A stretch of DNA of 64,000 nt, taken from Nocardia amikacinitolerans NBRC 108937. GTDB lineage: Bacteria; Actinomycetota; Actinomycetes; Mycobacteriales; Mycobacteriaceae. The stretch spans positions 183,102 to 247,101 of the forward strand of contig NZ_BDAU01000002.1 in NCBI RefSeq assembly GCF_001612615.1, in the 5' to 3' direction. The notes under the pieces are model-generated. The model made no database searches. It was not told the origin of the DNA and saw only the letters and a program-made list of their open reading frames with translations. A program made the position numbers and the translations under genes. Shown in pieces: positions 51,204 to 59,927 of this stretch. Positions within the stretch are counted from its first letter, which is position 1. Each line of letters begins with the position of its first letter.

Positions 51204-51938
51204 CTAGTCTCCCCAGCCGCTCATGGCGAGGATCGCGTCCCAGGTCAGGTAGGGCAGTTCCGGATGGCGCTGCCGGAGGATTTCGCCGGGGAGCGAGCCG
51301 GGCGGCGCCTTGCGCGGGTTCGCGAGCGCCTGTGTTTCGACGGAGTCGGCGAGTGCTCGGCTGCCACCGAGCCGGGGATAGCGCGCGTGCACCAGATCGG
51401 CGTAGCCGGGCGGCAGGTCGGCCGGGCTGCCGCCGATGTCGAGGCCGATGCCGTGCACCGCGATCCAGATCTCCGGCCGACGCCTGCGGCGGTAGACGGG
51501 CGAATCGCTGAGACCCGTGGTGTGCGCGGCGATCGCGTCCCAGACGACGTCGACCCGGTCGTCGGTGACGCCGTTGTCCTCCAGGAAGCGGGCGGCGTAG
51601 TCCGCGCCGTCGACCTCGAAACGCTGGTCGCCGTTGGCGATCTCGCCGAGGCCGATGTCGTGCAGCGCGCAGATCAGATACATCAGCTCGTCGTCGTAGC
51701 CGGATCCGGGCGCGAGGCCGTGCTCGGCGGCGACGGCCCTGGCGAACAGGAAGCCGCGCACGCTGTGGTTGCGCAGGTGCGGCGCCAGCTCGCGGTCGAT
51801 CAGTTCGGTGGCACGGCTCGCCAACGGTGTCGTGGGCAGTGCGAGCGGGTCCTGTTGCGCGAGCGCGTGATCGGCGGACCACGCGAACGCGGCACCCGCC
51901 AACCCGGCGCCGAGGGCGGTGCGACGTGACATGGACAT
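51204..51938 (-). CDS. Exported HD-domain hydrolase
   Basis: A 244-residue HD-domain protein with a signal sequence: MSMSRRTALGAGLAGAAFAW contains SRR, a Tat-like pair, and a hydrophobic core before AQQD. HD metal ligands are His in LRNHSVRGF and His-Asp in ICALHDIGLGEIANG. The order resembles cyanamide-hydratase/Ddi2-like HD enzymes, but the substrate is uncertain. It lies 63 bases downstream of the GlxA gene on the same strand, so a shared transcript is possible. Confidence 0.75.
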   Translation of the reverse strand: MSMSRRTALGAGLAGAAFAWSADHALAQQDPLALPTTPLASRATELIDRELAPHLRNHSVRGFLFARAVAAEHGLAPGSGYDDELMYLICALHDIGLGEIANGDQRFEVDGADYAARFLEDNGVTDDRVDVVWDAIAAHTTGLSDSPVYRRRRRPEIWIAVHGIGLDIGGSPADLPPGYADLVHARYPRLGGSRALADSVETQALANPRKAPPGSLPGEILRQRHPELPYLTWDAILAMSGWGD

Positions 51939-52001
51939 GGGTCTCCCCTCGTTCGGTGAAATACGCCGTCGCGCCGCGGAATACGGCGCGCGGATGGGAA
52001 T

Positions 52002-52949
52002 TCAGCGCGTTGCCGCGCGGAATCTGTTGCGGTAGTCGGTCGGCGTGACGCCGAGTCGTTTGAGGAAGGTGCGGCGCATGGTCTCCTCCGAGCCGAGTCC
52101 GCTGCGGCGCGCGACAGTCGCCACGCCATCGTCACCCGCCTCCAGCAGGCGCTGGGCGGTCTCGATCCGCGCCCGCTCCACGTACTGGGCGGGGGTCATG
52201 CCGATTTCCTTGCGGAACAACCTGGTCAGGTGACGTTCGCTCACCGCGGCGCGCGCGGCGAGTGCCGCCAGGCTGTGGTCGGCCGAGGGGTCGGCGACGA
52301 CGGAATCCACCGCCGCGCGCAGGCCGCCGGCCCGCGGTGTCGCGATGCCGGTGTGCAGGCTGAACTGCGACTGGCCGCCAGGGCGGCGCAGGAAGACCAC
52401 GAGATGTTTGGCGATCGAGCGCGCAGCCTCGGGCCCGTGATCGTCCTCGACCAGTGCCAGCGCCATGTCGATGCCCGCGCTCACGCCCGCGGAGGTGACG
52501 ATCCGGCCGTCGCGCACGTAGATCGCGTCCGGCCGCACGGCGACGCGCGGAAACCGTTGCGCCAGTTCGTCACACGCCAGCCAGTGCGTGGTCGCCCGCC
52601 GTCCGTCCAGCAGGCCCGCCTCGGCGAGCACGAAAGCGCCGGTGCAGACCGACGCCACGCGGCGCGCGCTCCTCGCGGCGGCGCCGACCGATCGAACCAG
52701 GTCCGCGGGCAGCGGAGCACCGACCGCGTAGCCCGGCACGAGCAGGGTGTCGGCGCGCGGGGCGAGTTCATCGATGCAGCCCTCCACGCCGAGCGGCGCA
52801 CCCACGTCGGTGCGCACCGGCGCGCCATCCGGCGAGGCGAACCGGACGCGATGACCCGCCCAGTGCAGAACCTGCACCGGTCCGGCGACGTCGAGCAGCA
52901 GCACGCCCTCCGCGATCGCCACCACCACATCGCCCCGGTCCTGTTCCAT
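52002..52949 (-). CDS. GlxA-family transcriptional regulator (DJ-1/PfpI + AraC)
   Basis: A 315-residue fusion of an N-terminal DJ-1/PfpI-like domain (residues about 5-170; ASVCTGAFVLAEAGLLDG with the nucleophile-elbow Cys) and a C-terminal AraC HTH pair (LAALAARAAVSERHLTRLFRKE and VATVARRSGLGSEETMRRTF). The ATG has no strong ribosome site; an in-frame GTG 33 bases upstream lies in a dyad. The likely target is its own promoter and the HD hydrolase. Confidence 0.85.
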   Translation of the reverse strand: MEQDRGDVVVAIAEGVLLLDVAGPVQVLHWAGHRVRFASPDGAPVRTDVGAPLGVEGCIDELAPRADTLLVPGYAVGAPLPADLVRSVGAAARSARRVASVCTGAFVLAEAGLLDGRRATTHWLACDELAQRFPRVAVRPDAIYVRDGRIVTSAGVSAGIDMALALVEDDHGPEAARSIAKHLVVFLRRPGGQSQFSLHTGIATPRAGGLRAAVDSVVADPSADHSLAALAARAAVSERHLTRLFRKEIGMTPAQYVERARIETAQRLLEAGDDGVATVARRSGLGSEETMRRTFLKRLGVTPTDYRNRFRAATR

Positions 52950-52973
52950 ACAGCCAGTCTGGGCGGGGGCGTG

Positions 52974-52991
52974 CGTGTCCACAAGGACACG
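52974..52991. promoter_or_regulatory. CGTGTCC-ACAA-GGACACG inverted repeat
   Basis: Perfect 7-bp arms with a 4-base spacer lie 25 bases upstream of the GlxA ATG (52949) and 29 bases below the stop of the YczE-type gene. It could be an operator for the regulator or a terminator of the gene upstream of it on the same strand; it lies only 33 bases from that stop. Confidence 0.45.
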
Positions 52992-53023
52992 TAACCCTCG
53001 GATCCGGACCTAGACCGAACCGC

Positions 53024-53668
53024 TCAGCGATCTACGGCGGCGGGTTCGCCCGTCGGGCTCGGCGCGGGGCGGTCGACGTTGTGGAAGCCAGGGAGGTGGC
53101 GGTCGACGGCGGGGATCATGAGCTGGATCAGCGGGCCGATGCCGAAGGCGTAGACGAGGGTGCCGATACCGACGCTGCCGCCGAGCAGCCAGCCGGTGGC
53201 CAGGACCGTCACCTCGATGGTTGTGCGGATCGCTCGGACGGACCAGCCGGTGCGGCGGACCAGGCCAGTCATCAGGCCATCGCGCGGACCGGGCCCCATG
53301 CCCGCGCCGATGTAGAGGACGGTGGCGGCGGCGTTGAGCACGACGGCCGCGAGCATCGCGGCGACGCGTACCGGCAGCGAATCCCAGGTGGGCAGCAGCC
53401 ACAGGCCGACGTCCACCGACAACCCGATCACCACGATATTGCTGACCGTGCCGAGTCCGGGCCGCTGCCGCAACGGAATCCAGGCGAGCAGAACCACCGC
53501 TCCGGTCACCGCGGTCACCGCGCCGAAGCTCAGCGGCACGTGATGGGCGACGCCCTGGTGGAAGACGTCCCACGGGTCGAGCCCGAGCCCGGCGCGCACC
53601 ATCACCGCCATGGAGAACCCGTACATCCACAATCCGCTGTAGAGCGCGACCAACCGCCGAAGAAGCAT
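53024..53668 (-). CDS. YczE/YyaS/YitT-type membrane protein
   Basis: A 214-residue membrane protein with about six helices: LVALYSGLWMYGFSMAVMVRAGLGLDPWDVF, a Gly/Pro break GLGLDPWDV typical of the family, then GMGPGPRDGLMTGLV and the distal GVGIGTLVYAFGIGPLIQL. These proteins often neighbour MocR regulators; here the divergent gene is an oxidoreductase. Function is unknown, perhaps transport. The start at MLLRRL is preferred over an upstream ATG in Arg-rich sequence. Confidence 0.82.
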   Translation of the reverse strand: MLLRRLVALYSGLWMYGFSMAVMVRAGLGLDPWDVFHQGVAHHVPLSFGAVTAVTGAVVLLAWIPLRQRPGLGTVSNIVVIGLSVDVGLWLLPTWDSLPVRVAAMLAAVVLNAAATVLYIGAGMGPGPRDGLMTGLVRRTGWSVRAIRTTIEVTVLATGWLLGGSVGIGTLVYAFGIGPLIQLMIPAVDRHLPGFHNVDRPAPSPTGEPAAVDR

Positions 53669-53686
53669 TGGCCAAGCATGACGACC

Positions 53687-53726
53687 ACTGGCCTGGCACA
53701 ACAGAGCCAGTCGCCAACAACTGGCC
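53687..53726. repeat. Three ACTGGCC-type half-sites in a divergent promoter
   Basis: ACTGGCC at 53687-53693, inverted GCCAGT at 53706-53711 and ACTGGCC at 53720-53726 lie between the YczE gene (start 53668) and the Gfo/Idh gene (start 53841). The direct copies are 33 bases apart, about three helical turns. They may bind a regulator. Confidence 0.35.
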
Positions 53727-53840
53727 CACTGCGCGGCGCGCGCAACCAGTCCACCGGTTCCCGGAACAGAACCGTGCGCCACACGGGATGCACTTCACAC
53801 CCGCGCGGGTGGGCCAACGTCGGGCGGTAGCGTCGGGAGG

Positions 53841-54890
53841 ATGAGCAGCCTGGAGGTGGCAGTCGTCGGATATGGCCTGGCCGGTGCGGTGTTCCACGCG
53901 CCGCTGATCGCCGCGGAACCGCGGATGCGGGTGGCGGCGGTGGTCACCGGGTCGGCGGAGCGCGCCGAGCAGGCCCGTCGCGCGCACGACGGGGTGCGGG
54001 TCTTTCCCGACGTCGACACGCTGTTCGAGGACATCCGCGGCATCGACCTGGTGGTCGTCGCGACGCCCAACCGCACCCACGCGCCGCTGGCCGCGCGAGC
54101 GTTGGACGCGGGGATTCCGGTGGTGGTGGACAAGCCGTTCGCGGTCACCGTCGGCGAGGCCGAGGAGGTGGTGGCGCACGCCGAACGGGCGGGCGTCGCG
54201 CTGTCGGTCTTCCAGAATCGGCGCTGGGACGGTGATTTCCGGACCGTCCGCGAGCTGGTCGAGGGCGGCGGGCTCGGCGCGGTGCGGCGCTTCGAGTCCC
54301 GGTTCGAGCGATGGCGTCCGGTGTCGAAGGGCGGCTGGCGGGAGGTCGGCAGCGCCGCCGACGGCGCGGGACTGCTCTTCGATCTCGGCAGTCACCTGGT
54401 CGACCAGGCGCTGACGCTGTTCGGCCCGGTCCACTCGGTGTACGGCGAGCTGGACCGTCGACGTCCCGGCATCCAGACCGACGACGACGTCTTCCTCGCA
54501 CTGACCCACGAGAACGGTGTCCGCTCGCACCTGTGGATGAGCGCGGTTGCGCCGCAACTCGGTCCGCGCTTCCGGGTACTCGGCGCCGACGCCGGATACG
54601 TCACCTACGGTCTCGACCCGCAGGAAGACGCGTTGCGCGCCGGCCGCGACCCGCGCGAAGACGACTGGGGGACGGTCGAACCCGAGCGGTGGGGATCGCT
54701 CGGCGCCGAACCGGATCTCGCGCCGCATCCGACGCTGCCGGGCGACTACCCGGCCTTCTACGCCGAGATGGCCGCCGCGATCCTGGACGGAACGCCGGTC
54801 CCGGTCGACCCCCGCGACGCCGTCGCGGCGCTTCGGGTGCTCGCGGCGGCGCGCCGATCGGCCGAGTCCGGGACCGCGCAACTCGTCTGA
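53841..54890 (+). CDS. Gfo/Idh/MocA-family oxidoreductase
   Basis: A 349-residue NAD(P)-dependent oxidoreductase: the Rossmann domain starts VAVVGYGLAGAVFHAPLI, with VVVATPNRTHAPLA and VVVDKPFAV (EKP-like region) marking the cofactor and catalytic Lys; the C-terminal domain has DLGSHLVDQALTLFG with the family's catalytic His. Substrates are usually sugars or inositols; this one is unknown. It is divergent from the YczE gene. Confidence 0.9.
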   Translation: MSSLEVAVVGYGLAGAVFHAPLIAAEPRMRVAAVVTGSAERAEQARRAHDGVRVFPDVDTLFEDIRGIDLVVVATPNRTHAPLAARALDAGIPVVVDKPFAVTVGEAEEVVAHAERAGVALSVFQNRRWDGDFRTVRELVEGGGLGAVRRFESRFERWRPVSKGGWREVGSAADGAGLLFDLGSHLVDQALTLFGPVHSVYGELDRRRPGIQTDDDVFLALTHENGVRSHLWMSAVAPQLGPRFRVLGADAGYVTYGLDPQEDALRAGRDPREDDWGTVEPERWGSLGAEPDLAPHPTLPGDYPAFYAEMAAAILDGTPVPVDPRDAVAALRVLAAARRSAESGTAQLV

Positions 54891-54948
54891 AGTCCGCAGG
54901 GGATTCGTCCCCGGTGCGGTTCCGGCGCGCGACCGATAGGGTGCGGCG

Positions 54949-55743
54949 GTGAACACCGCCGAACTGGTCGACCGCGGCGCCTCCATCGCGGATCGACTCA
55001 CCACCACGCAGACCCCACCGCCTTGGCAATTGGTAGTCCTCACGGGGGTGGCGGCGCTGGTGCTCGTCGGCTACGGCCCGCTGTGGCGGATCACCCGCAA
55101 CGTGGTCACCATCGCGCACGAGGGCGGGCACGCGTTGAGCGCGCTGCTCACCGGCCGCAGGCTCAACAGCATCACGCTGCATTCCGACACCTCGGGACTG
55201 ACCGTCTCCAGCGGAAAACCCTACGGCCCCGGCATGATTCTCACCGCCATGGCGGGCTATCCCGCGCCGCCGCTGCTCGGATTGGGTTTCGCGGCGCTGC
55301 TCGGCGCGGAGCGCATCACACTGATGCTGTGGACGTCCATCGCGCTGCTGGCCGCCGTGCTGATCAAGGTCCGCAACATCTACGGGCTTTTCACCGTCTT
55401 CGCGCTGGGCGCGACGGTGTTCGCGGTGTCGTGGTTCGGCACCGATACGACGCAGGCCGCGTTCGCCTATCTCGCCGCGTGGTTCCTGCTGCTCGCCGGT
55501 CTGCGTCCGGTCATCGAGATGCAGCGCGGGCGGGTGCACCGCTGGCGACAGCCGGGCAACGTCGACTCCGATGCCGATCAGCTGGCCCGGCTGACCCACC
55601 TTCCCGGGCTGCTGTGGGTGCTGTTCTTCGCGGCGGTCGCGATCGCCGCGCTTGTCGTTGGCGGCGGGCTGATGCTGTCGGACGCGACGGGGGTCTGTCT
55701 TCCGGTGGTGTCGGGCGAGTGTGCGCCGCCCGGCGTGCGCTAG
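54949..55743 (+). CDS. M50B-like integral membrane metalloprotease
   Basis: A 264-residue multi-pass protein with the zinc motif HEGGH in VVTIAHEGGHALSALLTG, as in the peptidase M50B-like group. A Gly-Tyr-Pro segment (AMAGYPAPPLLGLGFAALLG) resembles the family's second conserved region. No PDZ domain is present. Substrate is unknown. It starts with GTG 54949. Its stop overlaps that of the convergent gluconokinase gene: CTAG at 55740-55743 is read as TAG on both strands. Confidence 0.85.
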   Translation: MNTAELVDRGASIADRLTTTQTPPPWQLVVLTGVAALVLVGYGPLWRITRNVVTIAHEGGHALSALLTGRRLNSITLHSDTSGLTVSSGKPYGPGMILTAMAGYPAPPLLGLGFAALLGAERITLMLWTSIALLAAVLIKVRNIYGLFTVFALGATVFAVSWFGTDTTQAAFAYLAAWFLLLAGLRPVIEMQRGRVHRWRQPGNVDSDADQLARLTHLPGLLWVLFFAAVAIAALVVGGGLMLSDATGVCLPVVSGECAPPGVR

Positions 55744-56255
55744 GAGGGGCAGCTGTCCAGGACGGCGATCGTCTCCCGGACCAGGTCCGCGGGCGGGCGG
55801 GTGGCGTCGACGACGATGCCGCGCTCGTCGCTGCCGAGCGGTTCCAACGCGGCGAGCTGGGAGTCGAGCAGGCTCGGCGGCATGAAATGGTCGCGGCGCG
55901 TGGACATCCGCCGGGCCAGCTCGTCGCGGGTCGCCGTCAGGTGCAGGAACAGAACGTCAGGTGCGGCCGCCCGCAACCGATCCCGATAGCCGCGCTTCAG
56001 TGCCGAGCAGCTGACGACGCCGCCCCGGACCGACTGCGCAGCCAGCCAGGCGGCGATGCGGTCCAGCCACGGCGCGCGGTCGGCGTCGGTGAGCGGTTCG
56101 CCCGCCCTCATCTTGGCGACATTGGCGGGCGGGTGGAAGTCGTCGCCCTCGGCGAACTCGACCCGCAACGCGCGCGCGAGCCGGTCCCCGACGGTCGACT
56201 TGCCGGATCCGGAGACGCCCATGACGACGACGCGCGGGGCTCGGGCTTCGGTCAC
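55740..56255 (-). CDS. gntK: Gluconokinase
   Basis: A 171-residue P-loop kinase: [40 protein letters not shown] and ALKRGYRDRLR are diagnostic for gluconokinase, which phosphorylates gluconate to 6-phosphogluconate, the substrate of gnd. GTG 56255 has GAGGAGGA 5 bases upstream. It stands alone, divergent from the kinase gene. A gluconate permease was not seen in the window. Confidence 0.93.
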   Translation of the reverse strand: MTEARAPRVVVMGVSGSGKSTVGDRLARALRVEFAEGDDFHPPANVAKMRAGEPLTDADRAPWLDRIAAWLAAQSVRGGVVSCSALKRGYRDRLRAAAPDVLFLHLTATRDELARRMSTRRDHFMPPSLLDSQLAALEPLGSDERGIVVDATRPPADLVRETIAVLDSCPS

Positions 56256-56425
56256 GGATGTCCTCCTCGACGACGCGGCGGCTCGCAGCCGACCCTAGCG
56301 GCATCGGCCACTCGCGGCGTCCGCGGTCCGAGGCGCGCACCCGCGGTCGCCGCACCGTTCGGTTTCGCCGGGTGGCGGTCGGTAGCCTTTCGATGTTCGA
56401 CCATTCGAAGGGAACCGACTTCGCG

Positions 56426-58210
56426 ATGCAACCGCTCGGCATGGACGATCCGCGACGGATCGGCGACTACCGGCTTCTCGGCGTGCTCGGCGCTGGCGGA
56501 ATGGGTCGGGTCTATCTCGGGCGCAACGCGGGCGGACGCACCGTCGCGGTAAAAGTGATCCGACCGGATCTGGCGGGCGGCAACGAATTCCGCACCAGGT
56601 TCCGGCGCGAGGTCGCGGCGGCGCGCCGCGTCGGCGGACGATTCACCGCACCGGTGCTCGACGCCGACGTCGACGCCGACCCGCCATGGCTGGCGACCGG
56701 CTACGTCGCGGGGTTCGCGCTGTCGGAGGCGGTGGAACGGTTCGGCACTTTCACCGAGCCCACCCTGCTGGTGCTCGCCCGCGGCCTGGCCGAAGCGCTG
56801 ATCGCGGTGCACGAGGCCGGGGTGGTGCACCGCGATCTGAAGCCGTCCAACGTGCTGCTCGCCGTGGACGGACCGAAGGTGATCGATTTCGGCATCGCGC
56901 GCGCCGTCGAGGACACCGCGCTCACCACTACCGGAAAGGTCATCGGCTCACCGGGTTTCATGTGTCCGGAGCAGGTGACCAGCGAAACGGTCGGTCCGGC
57001 GAGCGACGTCTTCGCGCTCGGCGGCGTGCTGGCGTTCGCGGCCGCAGGACACGGGCCGTTCGGTAGGGGCGAGACGATGCACATGCTGTGGCGCATCGTG
57101 TACGAGGATCCGCAGTTGGACGCCGTGCCCGATCGGCTACGCCCGCTCGTCGCGTCCTGCCTCGCGAAAGATCCCGTCGCTCGGCCGACACCGCGGCAGC
57201 TGCTTGACGAGTTGGCCGCGCTCGGTGTGCCGGAGCGGGCCGGATGGTTGCCTCCTCCGGTGCTGGAGGAGGTGAGTGTGCGCGCGGTGCGGTTGCTCGA
57301 TTTGGATTCCGGGCCGGTGGAGTTGGACGGGTGGTCGCGGACGGCGCGGTCGCTCGAGGGCGGGCATCCGGTCACGCCTCCGCCTGGGTATCCAACCCGC
57401 GCCGGACACGCTGACACGAGTACGCCTCGGCAGCAAGGCTTTACACCCTCCGGTGGGTCGTCGGCAGCTCCCGCGCGGTGGCAGCATCCGGAAACGCCTG
57501 CGCCGCAGTGGCAACCCATGGATTCGTCCCCGGCTCGGCCGACGGCCGCACCGTCTGCGCACAGCGCACCGAATATCCCAGCGGCCCACGCGGGGTCGCA
57601 CCAAGCGTGGCAGCACGCCGCGTCGCGGCCGGGGCCCACTACCGGGCAGAACGGCGCTCCCGACCGGCTTTACGCGGTAGCGAATTCGGCGGGCGGGCGA
57701 GTTCGCCGCCGTGGACCGCTGCTCGCCGGACTGTTGGTGGTGTGCGTGGTGGTCGCGATCGGCGCGTTCGTCATCGGCAGTCAGCTGCGCGGAGCCTCCG
57801 GCACGGGCGGTGGCGGGACATCCACCGTCGCGGGCGGTTCCACCGAGGCGGTTGCCTCCGTGTCGAATGTGCCCAAGGCTTTCGTCGGCACTTGGCGCGG
57901 CACCGGCGCGGACGGCCTGGTGACGTTCGACATCGAATTGACCGTCCGGGAAGGGAAAGTCGGCGAAGAGGTAGCCACCTCGGCGAACACCGGCAAGGTG
58001 TCCCGGCAGCGCTGCGGGCGGATCGAGCGACTCACCGCCGCCACCGAGAATCAGCTCACGTTCATCGCGCGGCTCAGCGCCGACAGCCCGACCGACTGCG
58101 CCGACGGCGGCTCCACCTCGACGGTGCGGTTGCAAGCGGACGGTTCCCTGTCCTACAGCACGCCAGGTGTATTCGGCGGAACCATCGCGGGCACGCTGCA
58201 CAAGGGCTGA
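56426..58210 (+). CDS. Membrane-anchored Ser/Thr protein kinase
   Basis: A 594-residue Hanks-type kinase: Gly loop GAGGMGRVY, Lys43 in VAVKV, catalytic HRDLKPSN with Asp137 and DFG at 154-156, then FMCPEQ. A Pro/Ser/Gln-rich linker (residues about 290-425) leads to a transmembrane helix at about 431-455 (LLAGLLVVCVVVAIGAFVI) and an extracellular domain of about 135 residues with two cysteines, but no PASTA repeat. The frame is open back to 56258; I chose MQPLGMDDP by comparison with the usual kinase start (an ATG at 56393 is the alternative). Confidence 0.88.
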   Translation: MQPLGMDDPRRIGDYRLLGVLGAGGMGRVYLGRNAGGRTVAVKVIRPDLAGGNEFRTRFRREVAAARRVGGRFTAPVLDADVDADPPWLATGYVAGFALSEAVERFGTFTEPTLLVLARGLAEALIAVHEAGVVHRDLKPSNVLLAVDGPKVIDFGIARAVEDTALTTTGKVIGSPGFMCPEQVTSETVGPASDVFALGGVLAFAAAGHGPFGRGETMHMLWRIVYEDPQLDAVPDRLRPLVASCLAKDPVARPTPRQLLDELAALGVPERAGWLPPPVLEEVSVRAVRLLDLDSGPVELDGWSRTARSLEGGHPVTPPPGYPTRAGHADTSTPRQQGFTPSGGSSAAPARWQHPETPAPQWQPMDSSPARPTAAPSAHSAPNIPAAHAGSHQAWQHAASRPGPTTGQNGAPDRLYAVANSAGGRVRRRGPLLAGLLVVCVVVAIGAFVIGSQLRGASGTGGGGTSTVAGGSTEAVASVSNVPKAFVGTWRGTGADGLVTFDIELTVREGKVGEEVATSANTGKVSRQRCGRIERLTAATENQLTFIARLSADSPTDCADGGSTSTVRLQADGSLSYSTPGVFGGTIAGTLHKG

Positions 58211-58318
58211 CCCGCTCCGGCGGGCTGTTTCGGTTAGGCTTGGCCCGCTCCACCCGGCGCTTCTCCCGATCGACCGCGTAAACGATCGATTGCGCACGGG
58301 TGCTTGGTCTTTCGACCC

Positions 58319-58398
58319 GCACGGACGCACGGACGCACGGACGCACGGACGCACGGACGCACGGACGCACGGACGCACGGACGCACGGACGCACGGAC
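58319..58398 (+). repeat. Ten perfect copies of an 8-bp tandem repeat
   Basis: GCACGGAC is repeated exactly ten times without a mismatch, 79 bases upstream of the DUF5995 start at 58477. Eight is not a multiple of three, so copy-number change would shift any reading frame crossing it; translated, the array gives repeats of TDARTHGR in the frame of the downstream gene. It may be unstable and could alter promoter spacing. No CRISPR spacers are present. Confidence 0.9.
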
Positions 58399-58476
58399 GA
58401 GCATCGGCACGACCAACGACCCGACACCGACGAACAACCAGTACCGACGCTCGACCCAGCACCGACGGAGGCATGG

Positions 58477-59400
58477 ATGAATGCGCCGAGCACGCGTCTC
58501 GTGGACCGGAGTGTTCCCCTGCGCGCCTTGGTGTTCGCGCTCGCCCTCGTCGCCGCGTTGGTGGCGGGCATGACCGCACCGCCCGCCGCGCGCGCCTTCA
58601 CACTCGACACCGCCTGCGGCACACCGCTGTCCGCCGCCGCGATCGACACCATCATCGAGCTCTCCGACACGAGCGCGCTGACCGGCACGTCCCTGCAACG
58701 GCTGGAACAGGCGGTCGACAACCATCAGCGCATTGCCGAGATCCTCGTCGAGCACCGGGACCGGCGCGGACTGCTCGCGCTGGGACTCGACATCGTCGAG
58801 CGGTCCGCGGTGATGCCGCTGCAACGCGACCCCGCCGCCTTCGACGATCGCGAGTGGGCGCACCATATCAGCCTCGACCTGCTGTCCCGCTTCCTGCGCG
58901 CCGTGCACGCCGAATTCACCGGCGCCGCTGCCGAACCCCAGTGGGCGCACTACTTCGCGCTGACCAAGCAGTGCCACCTGTCCGCGGCCCGGGTGGCGAT
59001 GGCGGGCTACAACGCCCACCTCACCATCGACCTCTCCCTCTCCGTAGCGGCGGTGCGCGGCACCATCGCCAACGCGCCCGACTACTTCCGCATCGTCGAC
59101 GCGATCGCGAGCAACGGCTTCCTCATCGTCGACGCCACCAAGGCGACCTACGGCGGCGACCTCGGCCCCCTCTGGCGCTTCTACTTCCTCGGCGAAGGTC
59201 TCGACGCCGTGCTCGGCGCGGGCGTAGCCACGGTTCCCCTGCTCCGCCTCGCCGACGCCGGCGCCAACGTGGTCATCTTCGGCAACGGCCTCTCCCTCCA
59301 AGACCCCGCCCTCGCCCCCACCGTCCGCGCCGAAATGGATCTCCTCTGGCGCACCGCCGACACCGCTTTCGAAGTCCTCGCGGCCCTCGGCGGCCTCTGA
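58477..59400 (+). CDS. Secreted DUF5995-family protein
   Basis: A 307-residue protein with a signal peptide (LVFALALVAALVAGMTAPPAARA), so it is exported. The DUF5995 core follows: a WAHYFALTKQCHLSAARVAM helix, AGYNAHLTIDLSLSVAAV and an IVDATKATYGGDLGPLW loop near the end. Function is unknown. ATG 58477 has GGAGG 5 bases upstream. A longer open frame begins at 58300 and runs through the tandem repeat, but it lacks a ribosome site. Confidence 0.8.
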   Translation: MNAPSTRLVDRSVPLRALVFALALVAALVAGMTAPPAARAFTLDTACGTPLSAAAIDTIIELSDTSALTGTSLQRLEQAVDNHQRIAEILVEHRDRRGLLALGLDIVERSAVMPLQRDPAAFDDREWAHHISLDLLSRFLRAVHAEFTGAAAEPQWAHYFALTKQCHLSAARVAMAGYNAHLTIDLSLSVAAVRGTIANAPDYFRIVDAIASNGFLIVDATKATYGGDLGPLWRFYFLGEGLDAVLGAGVATVPLLRLADAGANVVIFGNGLSLQDPALAPTVRAEMDLLWRTADTAFEVLAALGGL

Positions 59401-59427
59401 CCCGAAGGTGTCGCGGGAGCCCGCCGA

Positions 59428-59697
59428 TTACTGCGACGGAGCCCTGACCGACACGGGCTCCCAGCGCCGAAGCGCACCCGGATCGGAGGCGAACTCGTCG
59501 GCATGCGACAGCGCGCGTCCCTCGGTGAGATCCAGTTCGAACGACTCGGGTGCGGCCCCGGTCAGGGCCGAAACCATCTGGCGCGCAGTCTGCTTGATGG
59601 CGGACTTCTCCGCCACCAAGGTCCAGCGGTCCAAGGCGGGAACATGCACGATCCAGCGAACGCCGCAGCAGTGCACCTTGACCAGATAGCTGCGCAT
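59428..59697 (-). CDS. Small protein of unknown function, 89 aa
   Basis: An 89-residue protein, MRSYLVKVHCCGVRWIVHVP at the start, not recognised but resembling the small beta-strand proteins found beside actinobacterial XRE regulators. A CC pair sits at residues 10-11. GAGGAGGA lies 5-6 bases before the ATG. It is divergent from the 110-residue gene that starts the DUF6879/XRE module; palindromic repeats lie between. Confidence 0.6.
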   Translation of the reverse strand: MRSYLVKVHCCGVRWIVHVPALDRWTLVAEKSAIKQTARQMVSALTGAAPESFELDLTEGRALSHADEFASDPGALRRWEPVSVRAPSQ

Positions 59698-59733
59698 GAG
59701 TCCTCCTCGACCACCGGGCTACTTGGCTGGCAG

Positions 59734-59769
59734 CACCCGGCGCCGGGGCATCTCACCCGGCGCCGGGTG
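59734..59769. repeat. Duplicated palindromic GC-rich element in a divergent promoter
   Basis: CACCCGGCGCCGGG occurs at 59734-59747 and again at 59754-59767, 20 bases apart (two helical turns). The second copy extends to a perfect 16-bp palindrome, CACCCGGCGCCGGGTG (59754-59769). It lies between the 89-residue gene and the DUF6879/XRE module, where an operator would sit. Confidence 0.5.
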
Positions 59770-59927
59770 CTTACACAGGGACGTTAGGCACCGTGCGGGC
59801 CGAAAGACCAGAAGTGTGCACCAGTTTGCATGGATCCGCTTTTCGCTGGACAGAGCGCTCCGGTTGATGGATCGTGAACCACGCACGGGAAGACTCGTGC
59901 ACACAACTCGGCAGGGGGTCGACACAA

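Noticed and set aside
58319..58398. Possible CRISPR array
   Set aside because: Units of 8 bases are directly adjacent with no spacers, and no cas genes are nearby.
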